From assembly GCA_934256695.1 (NCBI GenBank), contig CAKQPE010000032.1, positions 1 through 18,081 on the forward strand: a stretch of DNA of 18,081 bases, read 5' to 3'. Every line of letters begins with the position of its first letter. Position 1 is the stretch's first letter. Shown here piece after piece: positions 1-7,010 of this stretch. Both the position numbers and the translations under genes were made by a program. The stretch is from an uncultured Eubacteriales bacterium (GTDB lineage: Bacteria; Bacillota; Clostridia; Lachnospirales; Anaerotignaceae). The notes under the pieces are model-generated. The model was not told the origin of the DNA and made no database searches. It saw nothing but the letters and a program-made list of their open reading frames with translations.

Positions 1-8
1 TTATTCCA

Positions 9-37
9 AAAATACCATGGCTCTGCCATGGTATTTT
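9..37 (-). terminator. Intrinsic terminator downstream of deoD
   Basis: A perfect 13-bp stem (AAAATACCATGGC with GCCATGGTATTTT) and a 3-nt loop, followed on the minus strand by a T run. It is about 140 nt past the deoD stop and forms hairpin III of the family A repeat. The A/T ends make it usable in both directions. Confidence 0.7.
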
Positions 38-159
38 ACAAAAGTTTAGGTCAAGCCTTTAGGGAACCGCAAAGATAGATGCGGCGGCGTAAGCCGATTT
101 GCGAAGCAAATTTCCTGACCAAGAAGGCTTGTGGGGTATTGGGGCAACGCCCCAGTCTC
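9..159 (-). repeat. Family A structured repeat, copy 1 (long form)
   Basis: Read on the minus strand this element has a GC-rich hairpin I (stem GGGGC/GCCCC, 141-153), then the stem II arms CAAGCCTT/AAGGCTTG (plus-strand 52-59 and 124-131) enclosing a 64-nt insert. A linker related to ACCTAAACTTTT follows, then terminator-like hairpin III (9-37). It is nearly identical, in inverted orientation, to the copy at 6541-6699, except that hairpin III differs completely. It lies directly downstream of deoD, so it may serve as that gene's terminator. No ORF is present in it. Confidence 0.85.
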
Positions 160-176
160 AGATAAATTTATATTTT

Positions 177-893
177 TCAAATCATATCCAATGCTATTTC
201 AATCATGTCCGTAAAAGATTTTTCTCTTTCTTCAGCCGTCGTTGCTTCTCCGCTTACCAAAGAATCCGATATTGTGAAAATACCTATAGCCTTTGCTCCG
301 TATGCAGCCGCTGTAGAATATAAAGCTGCCGTTTCCATTTCAACTGCAAGTATTCCCATTTCAGACCATGTTTTTCCGCCTACTGATAAATTTTCGGAAT
401 AAAACATATCCGATGTAAGTACATTTCCCACATGATAGTTTACTTTTTTCTTTTCTGCCGACTCAACAGCTTTTTTAAGCAACTCATAACTGCATATGCA
501 GCTGTAGTCTCCGGGTAATCCAAACTGCTTAACATAGCTTGAGTTTGTACTTGCACCCATTCCTATAACTAAATCTCTTACAAGAACATCTTTGTTCATA
601 GAACCTGCCGTTCCTATTCTTATAAGATTTTTGCAGCCATAAAAATTTATAAGCTCATATGAATATATTCCTATAGACGGACATCCCATTCCCGTTCCCA
701 TTACGGAAACTCTCTTTCCTTCATAAAATCCAGTGTATCCAAGAATATTTCTTGTATGGTTAAACTGTTTTACGTCTGTTAAGTATTTTTCCGCTATAAA
801 CTTTGCTCTTAAAGGATCTCCCGGAAGAAGAATTGTCTCGGCAATTTCTCCTTCAACGGCATTTATGTGCGGTGTAGGTACTTTTTTACTCAT
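177..893 (-). CDS. deoD: Purine-nucleoside phosphorylase DeoD
   Basis: Cytosolic enzyme that cleaves purine (deoxy)nucleosides with phosphate to the free base and (deoxy)ribose-1-phosphate, for purine salvage and nucleoside catabolism. The 238-aa length fits the hexameric bacterial DeoD family. Visible motifs are LPGDPLRAKFIAE (residues 23-35, phosphate binding), IRIGTAGS (91-98), VEMETAALY (184-192, ribose and base binding) and TISDS with the catalytic Asp at 210. The ATG start is preceded by a strong AAGGGGG ribosome binding site. It looks like a single-gene unit: a candidate promoter with a palindrome lies upstream, a hairpin terminator downstream, and a divergent tRNA gene on the other side. 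It appears intact and is host housekeeping, not phage. Confidence 0.97.
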   Translation of the reverse strand: MSKKVPTPHINAVEGEIAETILLPGDPLRAKFIAEKYLTDVKQFNHTRNILGYTGFYEGKRVSVMGTGMGCPSIGIYSYELINFYGCKNLIRIGTAGSMNKDVLVRDLVIGMGASTNSSYVKQFGLPGDYSCICSYELLKKAVESAEKKKVNYHVGNVLTSDMFYSENLSVGGKTWSEMGILAVEMETAALYSTAAAYGAKAIGIFTISDSLVSGEATTAEEREKSFTDMIEIALDMI

Positions 894-917
894 TTTAATC
901 AGCCCCCTTTTTAATTA

Positions 918-946
918 ATTATAAAACAAATTCAGCTGAATTAAAA
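918..946 (-). promoter_or_regulatory. Candidate deoD promoter with internal palindrome
   Basis: On the minus strand a perfect -10 TATAAT (923-918) lies 17 nt from a weak -35 TTTTAA (946-941). Between them is a perfect 14-bp palindrome, AATTCAGCTGAATT (929-942), positioned like a repressor operator. Promoter function is inferred. Confidence 0.4.
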
Positions 947-983
947 TCTTTATATCATAATTTAAATATATTATAAAAAAATG

Positions 984-1012
984 TTGACAAACTTAATAAA
1001 CCTTATTATAAT
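984..1012 (+). promoter_or_regulatory. Consensus sigma-70 promoter of tRNA-Arg
   Basis: TTGACA (984-989), a 17-nt spacer and TATAAT (1007-1012) are an exact match to the housekeeping consensus. The predicted start, near 1019, is about 15 nt before the mature tRNA. This is typical of strongly expressed stable RNA genes. Confidence 0.88.
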
Positions 1013-1033
1013 AAATAATGCTTTGAAAATTGT

Positions 1034-1107
<74 letters not shown>

Positions 1108-1110
1108 TTA

Positions 1111-1144
1111 AACAGACCATAAATTTTATGGTCTGTTTTTTTTA
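1111..1144 (+). terminator. Terminator of tRNA-Arg
   Basis: Stem AACAGACCAT (1111-1120) with ATGGTCTGTT (1128-1137), followed by a run of T. The stop codon of the convergent phage gene (1144-1142) lies inside that T run, so the same hairpin may also stop the phage operon from the other side, although its T tract in that direction is short. Confidence 0.85.
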
Positions 1145-1681
1145 TTTTATTTCTGTATTTCTCATATCGCCGTATGTGTATAAAGAAAGTTCCCTGTGTG
1201 TCTTTATATTTTTAAACATTATATGCTTATTATACTTTAATCTAACGTTTACTTCCATGTTTGCTGGAATAATGCTTCTTGCATAATCTTTAAGAATACT
1301 GAATAAAAATTTTTTGTTTAATCCAAGACTTATATTTACTGCATATTTATTGTAGACTATCTCTAAATCATAATTTTCTTTTCCGCATATATCATCAAGA
1401 TATTTCTTAAAAGTATAGTGTGTATATATAAAATTGTTGTTATACTTTACTTTCAGTGCCTCTCTCCTTACCTGAACACTGTTTCCTCCACCTGATATGT
1501 TAAGCATATCTTCATACCTTTTAAGTCCTCTTTCTTCTGCTGTATCTATCCATTGGCTATTTTCAGTATCTTTATACCTTTCCCATTCATCTTTTATAAT
1601 TTTATCCTCGGCATTGCTTATTTCTTTTATTTCTTTAAATCTCTGCATAAACTCCGGCAGATATTTAATATAGCTTTTCAT
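1142..1681 (-). CDS. xkdU: XkdU-like phage tail protein (DUF2313)
   Basis: A 179-aa protein with the look of the DUF2313/YmfQ family, the wedge-end tail protein that follows baseplate J in PBSX and many contractile phages. It opens with a YLPEFMQRFKEIKEI segment. A motif near residues 65-80 (GGNSVQVRREALKVK) matches the family's usual 'R-R' region, and the C-terminal half is a compact mixed domain. The ATG overlaps the stop of the preceding baseplate J gene (ATGA), so the two are translationally coupled. In PBSX the next gene would be the tail fibre; here the operon simply ends at the tRNA-Arg terminator. Function is assigned from family resemblance and position. Confidence 0.82.
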   Translation of the reverse strand: MKSYIKYLPEFMQRFKEIKEISNAEDKIIKDEWERYKDTENSQWIDTAEERGLKRYEDMLNISGGGNSVQVRREALKVKYNNNFIYTHYTFKKYLDDICGKENYDLEIVYNKYAVNISLGLNKKFLFSILKDYARSIIPANMEVNVRLKYNKHIMFKNIKTHRELSLYTYGDMRNTEIK

Positions 1682-2751
1682 ATATTTTCCACCGTCCCCA
1701 AAATCGGTATATTTTCCTCCGCAACTACAATATTTCCGACTTTTCCGTTCAGCTTTATATTTTCTATATCAACTATTCCCATAACGTCAAGAACCTTCAT
1801 CTCTATTCTGCTGCTCCTTACTGTTGTAATTTTTTCATCTGCCCAGCTTTTTCTTAACTCCAGAAAATATTCTTCTATGTTTTTCTTTGCTTCTTCAATA
1901 ACGTAATCTTTTTCGTATCCTTCCTCAACAGTAAGCGAAAACTCAATATTTATTCTTTCTTCCCTTACACCTTCTATTGTTACACTGTGTCCTATAGGAA
2001 CTGCACCGATTCCGCTTCCTTTAGGCTCAGGATCTATGTAGTTTTGAACATTTTTAATTAATTCATCATCAGGTACATTGTAGCCGTTGTCTATAATGGT
2101 CAGCTTTACTGTACCGCCTCCGTTAAATGCCGGATATATTTTTCCTCCTCCCACACCGTCTATTGAGTTTAAAAGTTTTTTGTACTCATCTATATTTCCT
2201 CCAAAAGCTTTTATTTCAAAGCTTTCAAAATACCTTTTCCTTAAACTTTCATCATCTTCTTTTTCTTCGCCGTAAATTATAATTGATGTAATCTCCGCAC
2301 TTAAAAGTCCATCTACATAATCTATGGGAACTATCTTACCTGTATATTTGTTTCCCGCCTCTCCCGCAGTTTCACACACCATTGTGTAACTTCCGTCAGA
2401 AAGTTTTTCGCATACATAATAATCGTTTCCGCCTCCGCTCATTCTGCTTCCGATTTTTACATCTGTTTTTTTATTGTTTTGATCATAAAATACTGCTTTT
2501 ACGTTTGCATTTGTTGCAGCCTTTCTTTGTATATTCCTTTCCGCAGTCCGTCTTTCAAGGTCTTCTCCTGTAGCCGTATCGGCAAATGTCCTGTCCATAA
2601 GTGCCTCCATTGCCATATACATCTGTATACTTTCTGCACTGTTAGGTGCAAGGGTATCATATATAATACTTCCCTGTCTCTTGTCAACAGTGTTGTCTAC
2701 CATACCGAGCTTTTTTTCGATTAATTCTTCATATGTCAAATTTTCATACAA
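1678..2751 (-). CDS. xkdT: Baseplate J/gp47 family protein (XkdT-like)
   Basis: A 357-aa baseplate wedge component of contractile tails. Family features are visible: an N-terminal LTYEELIEKKLG segment, a region near residue 30 ending the first domain (GSIIYDTLAPNSAE), a beta-rich middle with the sequence VCETAGEAGNKYTG near residues 125-138, and a late block with NGGGTVKLTIIDNG and DPEPKGSGIGAVPIGH near 210-255. The length is usual for XkdT. The start is TTG at 2751, with AGAGGTGG upstream, and overlaps the stop of xkdS by 8 nt. Downstream it overlaps xkdU by 4 nt. No truncation is seen. Confidence 0.93.
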   Translation of the reverse strand: MYENLTYEELIEKKLGMVDNTVDKRQGSIIYDTLAPNSAESIQMYMAMEALMDRTFADTATGEDLERRTAERNIQRKAATNANVKAVFYDQNNKKTDVKIGSRMSGGGNDYYVCEKLSDGSYTMVCETAGEAGNKYTGKIVPIDYVDGLLSAEITSIIIYGEEKEDDESLRKRYFESFEIKAFGGNIDEYKKLLNSIDGVGGGKIYPAFNGGGTVKLTIIDNGYNVPDDELIKNVQNYIDPEPKGSGIGAVPIGHSVTIEGVREERINIEFSLTVEEGYEKDYVIEEAKKNIEEYFLELRKSWADEKITTVRSSRIEMKVLDVMGIVDIENIKLNGKVGNIVVAEENIPILGTVENI

Positions 2752-3148
2752 TTTTTACCACCTCTGTTTCAATATCTATATCTCCCAAAACAGTTGCCGC
2801 TTTAAATTTTACTGCAATAAAATTTCTTCCTTTTTTTATTTCAAAATTTTCAATTTTTTCTATTCTGTCATCATTTAACAATGCGTCCTCTATGTAAACT
2901 TCAGCAAATACTTCCGCTGTTTTCATGTCTTTTCCTATAAGTTCATCTGTCTCACTTCCATATGACCAATCATATATCTCAAAAGCATATCTTTTTGTGT
3001 TTATAATCTTTAGTATTGCCTGTTTCATCGCTTCTTTTCCGCTTATGAATCCACCTATTCTGTTTGTATCAAAATCAAGAAAATATGTCTTTGTTACTTT
3101 GCTGTTTTTTGTATAACTGTTTAAACTGTTCCCTGTTTCAGGTATCAC
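2744..3148 (-). CDS. xkdS: XkdS-like baseplate protein (DUF2634)
   Basis: A protein of about 134 aa resembling DUF2634/XkdS (gp25-like sheath-initiator or wedge protein of PBSX-type tails). Diagnostic stretches are TYFLDFDTNRIGGFISGKEA and AILKIINTKRYAFEIYDWSY, followed by YIEDALLNDDRIEKIENFEI. The open frame extends to a TTG at 3169 without a ribosome binding site. I prefer the GTG at 3148 because GGTGG lies 6 nt upstream and the resulting N terminus (MIPETG) fits the family better. It overlaps the end of xkdR by 11 nt and the start of xkdT by 8 nt, consistent with coupled translation. Confidence 0.88.
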   Translation of the reverse strand: MIPETGNSLNSYTKNSKVTKTYFLDFDTNRIGGFISGKEAMKQAILKIINTKRYAFEIYDWSYGSETDELIGKDMKTAEVFAEVYIEDALLNDDRIEKIENFEIKKGRNFIAVKFKAATVLGDIDIETEVVKIV

Positions 3149-3512
3149 TTTCTTCCACCACCCTGTCAAGAACTAAAAATTTTTGTCCACCCTGTATCTG
3201 GAAAAGGATTACCTTTTCACCTTCTTTTAATCCGTTGTTTATAACTACTTTCTTCTTTCCGCATATTTTGTGATAATGATTTGTTCCACCTCCACTTGCA
3301 TCTTCCGTATATATGTCAAAAGTTTCTTCTGTCTCTTTTTCAACTACATTTGAACATAAAAAAAGTTTTCCGCTTTCCACCGTAATCCTTTGACCGATAC
3401 TTATTTTAAGCGGTTTTGCACTTGTTACTATTCCGAATATAATTTTTACCGGATCATTTGCTTCATTTGCCTGAACAGAAATCTGCTTTATTGCCTCTAT
3501 TAAATTTTCTAT
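3138..3512 (-). CDS. xkdR: XkdR-like protein (DUF2577), apparent AUA start
   Basis: DUF2577/XkdR baseplate-associated protein. From the first conventional start (GTG at 3380) only 80 residues are read, but the open frame extends in frame to 3512 and adds a typical XkdR N terminus (IENLIEAIKQISVQANEAND, then VKIIFGIVTSAKPLKISIGQ), for 124 aa in total. The GTG at 3380 is an internal valine of the conserved 'ITV' strand and has no ribosome binding site. The extended frame begins just after an in-frame TGA. Its first codon is ATA at 3512-3510, with GAAGGTG seven nucleotides upstream and 14 nt after the previous gene's stop. No ATG, GTG or TTG lies between. Either AUA initiates here or an ATG start has mutated to ATA. 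The C-terminal half carries the family's GGTNHYHK segment. Confidence 0.83.
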   Translation of the reverse strand: MENLIEAIKQISVQANEANDPVKIIFGIVTSAKPLKISIGQRITVESGKLFLCSNVVEKETEETFDIYTEDASGGGTNHYHKICGKKKVVINNGLKEGEKVILFQIQGGQKFLVLDRVVEESDT

Positions 3513-3526
3513 TTTAAATCACCTTC

Positions 3527-4339
3527 TTAAATATGTACTCCTTCTGCACCGCATTGAGCATATTCCATTATTTTTTCAGCTATTGAGTTTATGATGCGGT
3601 TTTCATCAGTTTTACCATACTCATTGTTGTAATTATTAAATGTTATGTTTACTTTTTTGCTTTCTTCATCTTTGTTTATCTGTCTTTTTTGTCTCTGTAT
3701 TTTTTCTTCTGATTTTACATACTTCAATATATCTTTAAATTCATAACTTCTTTTCTCCTCATTCTTTTTAAAAATATTTCTGATATTTTCTTCCGACAAA
3801 AAATTTTTCTCATCTTTTCTTTCAAACACATTCTTTTCTTCATTTATATTTTTAAAAAACATATTTGCAGCATTAAATCTCTGCTTTTCTTCTCCATAAA
3901 TTAAATTGTTAAATATGCTTTTAAATTTGTTTTCGGTTGCCACGTTTTTTTGATACTGCCCATATAACAAAAAATTTTCTTTTTCATCAAACATATTTTT
4001 GAAAACATTATTAATATTGCTTTCTGTCTCTTTTATTGTTTTTAAAACCATGTTTTCTGTATTTATAGTCTTTTCTTTATAGCTTTCATCATATTCTTTT
4101 TTTATTCTTGTCCGTACTTCGTTTTTTGCTAAAGGCTCTTTCGGTTTCTTGTATTCTCCAAAATATACGTTATTTAATATCCTTTCTTTTTCTCCAAAAA
4201 CATCTTTGTATATATTTTCCATAGACTTTTCCGGCATCAATATATAACTCCAACTGTCTTTGCTCTCTGATAAAATAAAATTAATTATTTCCTGCAATTC
4301 ATATATTTCCCTAAATATATCATCTGCTGTAAATTCCAC
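3527..4339 (-). CDS. Unknown repeat-containing tail-operon protein
   Basis: A 270-aa hydrophilic Lys/Glu/Asn-rich protein that I do not recognise. It is probably largely helical and has no signal peptide or membrane segment. A degenerate motif recurs at residues 41-61 (ENIYKDVFGEKERILNNVYF), 108-124 (NINNVFKNMFDEKENFL), 139-153 (FKSIFNNLIYGEEKQ), 159-171 and 186-198 (IRNIFKKNEEKRS). The last 40 residues (from VNITFNNY to GAEGVHI) look like a separate small domain. It starts with GTG at 4339, about 11 nt after an AAAGGA, and sits between xkdQ and xkdR, where PBSX has no gene. Position makes it a tail or baseplate component. A short substitute for the missing tape measure is conceivable, but the lack of hydrophobic segments argues against it. 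Confidence 0.8.
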   Translation of the reverse strand: MEFTADDIFREIYELQEIINFILSESKDSWSYILMPEKSMENIYKDVFGEKERILNNVYFGEYKKPKEPLAKNEVRTRIKKEYDESYKEKTINTENMVLKTIKETESNINNVFKNMFDEKENFLLYGQYQKNVATENKFKSIFNNLIYGEEKQRFNAANMFFKNINEEKNVFERKDEKNFLSEENIRNIFKKNEEKRSYEFKDILKYVKSEEKIQRQKRQINKDEESKKVNITFNNYNNEYGKTDENRIINSIAEKIMEYAQCGAEGVHI

Positions 4340-4354
4340 ACCTTCTCACTTCCT

Positions 4355-5326
4355 TTAATCATCATTTATAAGTCCGCCTTTTAAATTCATATCCATTGTG
4401 TGGACATTTCCTCTGAAACAATGTTTGCAATACTCAACTGTCATTTTCTGGTCTATCTTAATATCACCTGTTTCGTCAGTTCTTACATATATTATTGAAC
4501 CGCCTCTTACATTCATGTCTCCAAATGCTCCGTTTATACTCAATTTTCTCATGCATTTGTTATGTAACTTCAAAAGATTTTCAGCTTTTGCATTTCCGTT
4601 TTCTTCTTTTTCCACACTTCCGTTGTACTGTAATACTCCCCAACGAGAAATATTTTTTTCATCTTTTTTAAAATATTCTTGTATTATACCGTTTCTTCCT
4701 TTTAATGTAAGCCTTATCTGGTTGTATACACCACTGTCTATTGTTGATGTATAACTGAAATTTTCAGCTGTTGAATCCTGTACCATGTAGTCCTGTACCA
4801 TACTTTCAGCTCTTTTAAAACTAAGCTTTCCGAAATTGTCAAATAAAATATACAGCCTTCCCGTATTTTCATATGTAATGTCAACAGCTGTTTGTATTAC
4901 ATCAAACAATGTTTTCCCGTCTGATATAAGCTCACTTATAATATATCCGCTGTTTTCAATTTCTCCCACTTCTATTCTGTAATCCTTCGCTATCTGCTTA
5001 ACTATGTCCGAACCGCTTATGTTATAAAAATTATATGTTCCTTTGTTTTTCAAATATCTCAACTGGTCATATGCGGTTACCTTTATTACTCCGTCCTTGC
5101 TTCTTGTTTTTGTAAAAACATACCCCTTGAATATTTTTTTACCGCCTATTTCTATTTTTACTTCCGAGCCTTCGTTAAAATTTATTATATTGTCCTTTAA
5201 AACACTGAAAGCTGCTTTTGTAGGCATCATACTTCTGTAGTACTCTATGTCTAATTCACCTTTAATCAAAGGTATATAACTCTGCTTATTCTCGGAATTT
5301 GTTATTTCTATATTTATTTCATTCAA
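4355..5326 (-). CDS. xkdQ: XkdQ-like baseplate hub protein (gpD-like)
   Basis: A 323-aa protein resembling XkdQ/YqbQ, the gpD-like hub at the tail tip that the spike and tube attach to. Evidence includes the N-terminal strand-rich domain with GSEVKIEIGGKKIFKGYVF (about 53-71), followed by VTAYDQLRYLKNKGTYNFYN (about 83-102) and a helical segment DIVKQIAKDYRIEVGEI. A central block ends in GVYNQIRLTLKGRNG, and the C-terminal region has a GDMNVRGGSIIYVR barrel strand. The start is TTG at 5326, with AGGTGAT upstream, overlapping xkdP by 8 nt. A five-residue tandem duplication (MVQDYMVQD) is visible near residue 175. Length and order match PBSX. Confidence 0.87.
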   Translation of the reverse strand: MNEINIEITNSENKQSYIPLIKGELDIEYYRSMMPTKAAFSVLKDNIINFNEGSEVKIEIGGKKIFKGYVFTKTRSKDGVIKVTAYDQLRYLKNKGTYNFYNISGSDIVKQIAKDYRIEVGEIENSGYIISELISDGKTLFDVIQTAVDITYENTGRLYILFDNFGKLSFKRAESMVQDYMVQDSTAENFSYTSTIDSGVYNQIRLTLKGRNGIIQEYFKKDEKNISRWGVLQYNGSVEKEENGNAKAENLLKLHNKCMRKLSINGAFGDMNVRGGSIIYVRTDETGDIKIDQKMTVEYCKHCFRGNVHTMDMNLKGGLINDD

Positions 5327-5948
5327 ATTTTATCACCTGACCAGTATATATTTTTGAAGGATCTGTTATTCCGTTTAATTTTGCAATTTCAGCAAACTTT
5401 CCACCATCATTAAGCTCTCTCTTGCATATGTTCCATAAACTGTCTCCGCTTTTTACTACATAGCTTTTTGCCGCTGTTTTTGTCTCATTTCGTGCTTTTG
5501 CTTGAGATATATTACCTATTTTTGTACTTTGTGCCGCCTTGTATTCTTTAAGCCTTATGTCAAACTTTATGTCAAGCCCTTCCTTTGCTTCCTCATTTAC
5601 TGATAAATCTTCTATAGTAACTAATTTTTTGGTTGTAAATCCAACCCTCATATAAGGCAGCTTTTCTCTTTTTATAATAAATATAACCGTTCTTCTCTCT
5701 TTCATTATTGCTTCAAGCTCATTTAAATAAACAAACGGTTCTTTATAGCTTGTCAAATATCTTGCATATGGTACCTTGCCTCCCGGCAGTACAGCACTGA
5801 AACTAAACTCCATAAGTCCGGGAATATTTATTCTGTTTATTTCTTCCATGTTTATAAGATTAATTGTCTCATTCTGACCCTTATAGCTCCACTTTATACT
5901 TTCCGGATTAACAGGCAGTAAAATATTTCCGATATATATCGAATACAT
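5319..5948 (-). CDS. xkdP: LysM-domain tail protein (XkdP-like)
   Basis: A 209-aa protein with an N-terminal beta-rich region (1-135) that resembles the XkdP/gp53-like domain (opening with IYIGNILLPVNPESIKW). A linker of about 25 residues rich in Ala, Lys and Thr leads to a C-terminal LysM domain (162-208: SYVVKSGDSLWNICKREL to GQVIKFE). LysM binds peptidoglycan. In this family the protein lies at the baseplate and may anchor or position the tip at the wall. The ATG lies 6 nt past the -1 frame stop of the chaperone extension, so nothing separates the two genes and no tape measure gene can fit here. A weak GGTGAG precedes the start. Confidence 0.92.
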   Translation of the reverse strand: MYSIYIGNILLPVNPESIKWSYKGQNETINLINMEEINRINIPGLMEFSFSAVLPGGKVPYARYLTSYKEPFVYLNELEAIMKERRTVIFIIKREKLPYMRVGFTTKKLVTIEDLSVNEEAKEGLDIKFDIRLKEYKAAQSTKIGNISQAKARNETKTAAKSYVVKSGDSLWNICKRELNDGGKFAEIAKLNGITDPSKIYTGQVIKFE

Positions 5949-5954
5949 ACTTTT

Positions 5955-6520
5955 TTACTCACCACTTTCTTCTTTTTCCATTTCAAAACTTGCTATTATA
6001 AAAGCCTTTTCTTCTCTCGATAATTTATTAATTTTACTTGGAATTATTCCAAATCTCAGGAGAGCAATATATGCACATACTGCCTCAAAACTGCCCTCCT
6101 TTATGAGTTTTTTGCCTCATCTACAATTTCTCTTTCACTTATATTAAATCCATTTACCTCTTTAACTTTTTTTATATAGGCAATGTACTCTCCGGCTGTC
6201 AGCATCTCTTTCAGTAATGCATCTTCGCCCATTACACCGTAGCTGTTTTGTAATTCTTCATTGTATAAATCGGGATATACAGTCGAAGCTGCCGCCAACT
6301 TTCCAAGGTATCTGCTGTAGTCCAGTTCTTCACTGTATCCGCCATTTCTTTTTTGTACTTGTCTTATGCATATCTCACGTATCTTTTCTTCTTCGCTTCC
6401 GCTTAAAGCACGTATTTGCCACTTTATTTTCTTGCCGTTTTCTTTAAAACAGCTGCTCGCCTCATAAAAAACATTTTCTTTTTTTATTCTGTTTCTGTTT
6501 AAAAACATATCCAAATCCAT
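5955..6520 (-). CDS. Tail assembly chaperone, -1 frameshift product
   Basis: Predicted 188-aa product of ribosomal slippage at A-AAA-AAC (6113-6107), nine nucleotides before the zero-frame stop codon. After the slip, reading continues in the -1 frame with KKLIKEGSFEAV and about 40 more residues (AYIALLRFGIIPSKINKLSR, then EEKAFIIASFEME) to a TAA at 5957-5955. The extension has no start of its own. Its sequence looks like the short helical T domain that gpG/gpGT-type chaperones add to a minority of molecules. An 8-bp hairpin starts 7 nt after the slippery heptamer. In studied phages the longer form bridges tube subunits and tape measure; here that partner is not in view. Confidence 0.82.
6059..6113 (-). 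promoter_or_regulatory. -1 programmed frameshift site
   Basis: The slippery heptamer A AAA AAC lies in the correct zero-frame phase (GCA AAA AAC TCA TAA). Seven nucleotides later the RNA can form an 8-bp stem, GGAGGGCA (6099-6092) with TGCTCTCC (6066-6059), containing one G-U pair and a 25-nt loop. Heptamer, phase, spacing and hairpin all match known phage tail frameshift signals. Confidence 0.82.
6101..6520 (-). CDS. xkdN: Phage tail assembly chaperone (XkdN-like)
   Basis: A 139-aa zero-frame product with the features of the XkdN tail assembly chaperone family: an N-terminal MDLDMFLNRNRIKKEN segment, a beta-strand region KKIKWQIRALSGSEEEKI (about 30-47), the conserved SRYLGKLAAASTVYPDL block (68-84) and a helical end (GEYIAYIKKVKEVNG). 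It acts before tail polymerisation to hold tube subunits or tape measure in the cytoplasm. An AAAGGAAG site precedes the ATG. The end of the gene carries the slippery heptamer used for the longer product. Upstream, 490 bp of non-coding repeats separate it from the tube gene, an unusual break in a tail operon. Confidence 0.9.
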   Translation of the reverse strand: MDLDMFLNRNRIKKENVFYEASSCFKENGKKIKWQIRALSGSEEEKIREICIRQVQKRNGGYSEELDYSRYLGKLAAASTVYPDLYNEELQNSYGVMGEDALLKEMLTAGEYIAYIKKVKEVNGFNISEREIVDEAKNS

Positions 6521-6540
6521 TCTTATCTTCCTTTCCTCTT

Positions 6541-6699
6541 AAGACCTTGGGGCTTTGCCCCAAACCCCACAAGCCTTCTTGGTCAGGAAATTTGCTTCGC
6601 AAATCGGCTTACGCCGCCGCATTTATCTTTGCGGTTCCCTAAAGGCTTGACCTAAACTTTAGTAAAACTCACATGATTGTTAATCATGTGAGTTTTACT
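6541..6699 (+). repeat. Family A structured repeat, copy 2 (long form, inside tail operon)
   Basis: Hairpin I is TTGGGGC/GCCCCAA (6547-6563). The stem II arms CAAGCCTT (6570-6577) and AAGGCTTG (6642-6649) enclose a 64-nt insert with the inner hairpin ATTTGCttcGCAAAT. The linker ACCTAAACTTTAGT follows. Hairpin III is a perfect 18-bp stem (6661-6678 with 6682-6699). The body is nearly identical to the copy at 9-159 in inverted orientation. Together with the family B copies next to it, it fills the gene-free stretch 6521-7010 between the chaperone and tube genes. Confidence 0.88.
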
Positions 6700-6729
6700 G
6701 TTTAATTTAAAATTATATCGGAAATTTTT

Positions 6730-7010
6730 GCCTTCTCCCCGATGGAGAAGTTGTCACAAAATGACAGATGAGGGGTTATATCTTCCTCTTTTTTTTCAAT
6801 TTTCCCACTTGCCATTTTCAAGCCGTCCCTGAAAGGAAAGGTGGCAAACCGTAGGTTTGACGGAAGGGTTTGCCTTCTCCCCGGTGGAGAAGTTGTCACA
6901 AAATGACAGATGAGGGGTTATATCCTCCTCTTTTTTCCAATTTTCCCACTTGCCGTTTTCAAGCCGTCCCTAAAGTGAAAGCTGGCAAACTGTAGCTTTA
7001 CAGAAGTGTT
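6730..7010 (+). repeat. Family B repeats, tandem and partly degraded
   Basis: Three partial or full family B units: one truncated on its left (6730-6778), a full one (6822-6919) and a decayed one (6963-7006). The second and third start 141 bp apart. Each full unit reads GCCGTCCCTGAAAGG, then a CAAACCgtaGGTTTG hairpin, a CTTCTCC/GGAGAAG hairpin, GTCA/TGAC and GATGAGGGG. The open frames that cross this stretch are repeat translations and are not called. The array ends directly at the stop codon of the tube gene. Confidence 0.85.

Noticed and set aside
99..402. Plus-strand open frames opposite deoD
   Set aside because: They overlap the clear deoD frame and the family A repeat on the other strand and have no family resemblance.
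4740..4810. The MVQDY tandem duplication in xkdQ as a phase-variable repeat
   Set aside because: Only two copies of a 15-bp unit that keeps the frame; changes in number would not switch the gene off.
6702..6899. A 65-aa open frame on the minus strand between tube and chaperone
   Set aside because: It runs through family B repeats and has no start signal; it is a repeat artefact.
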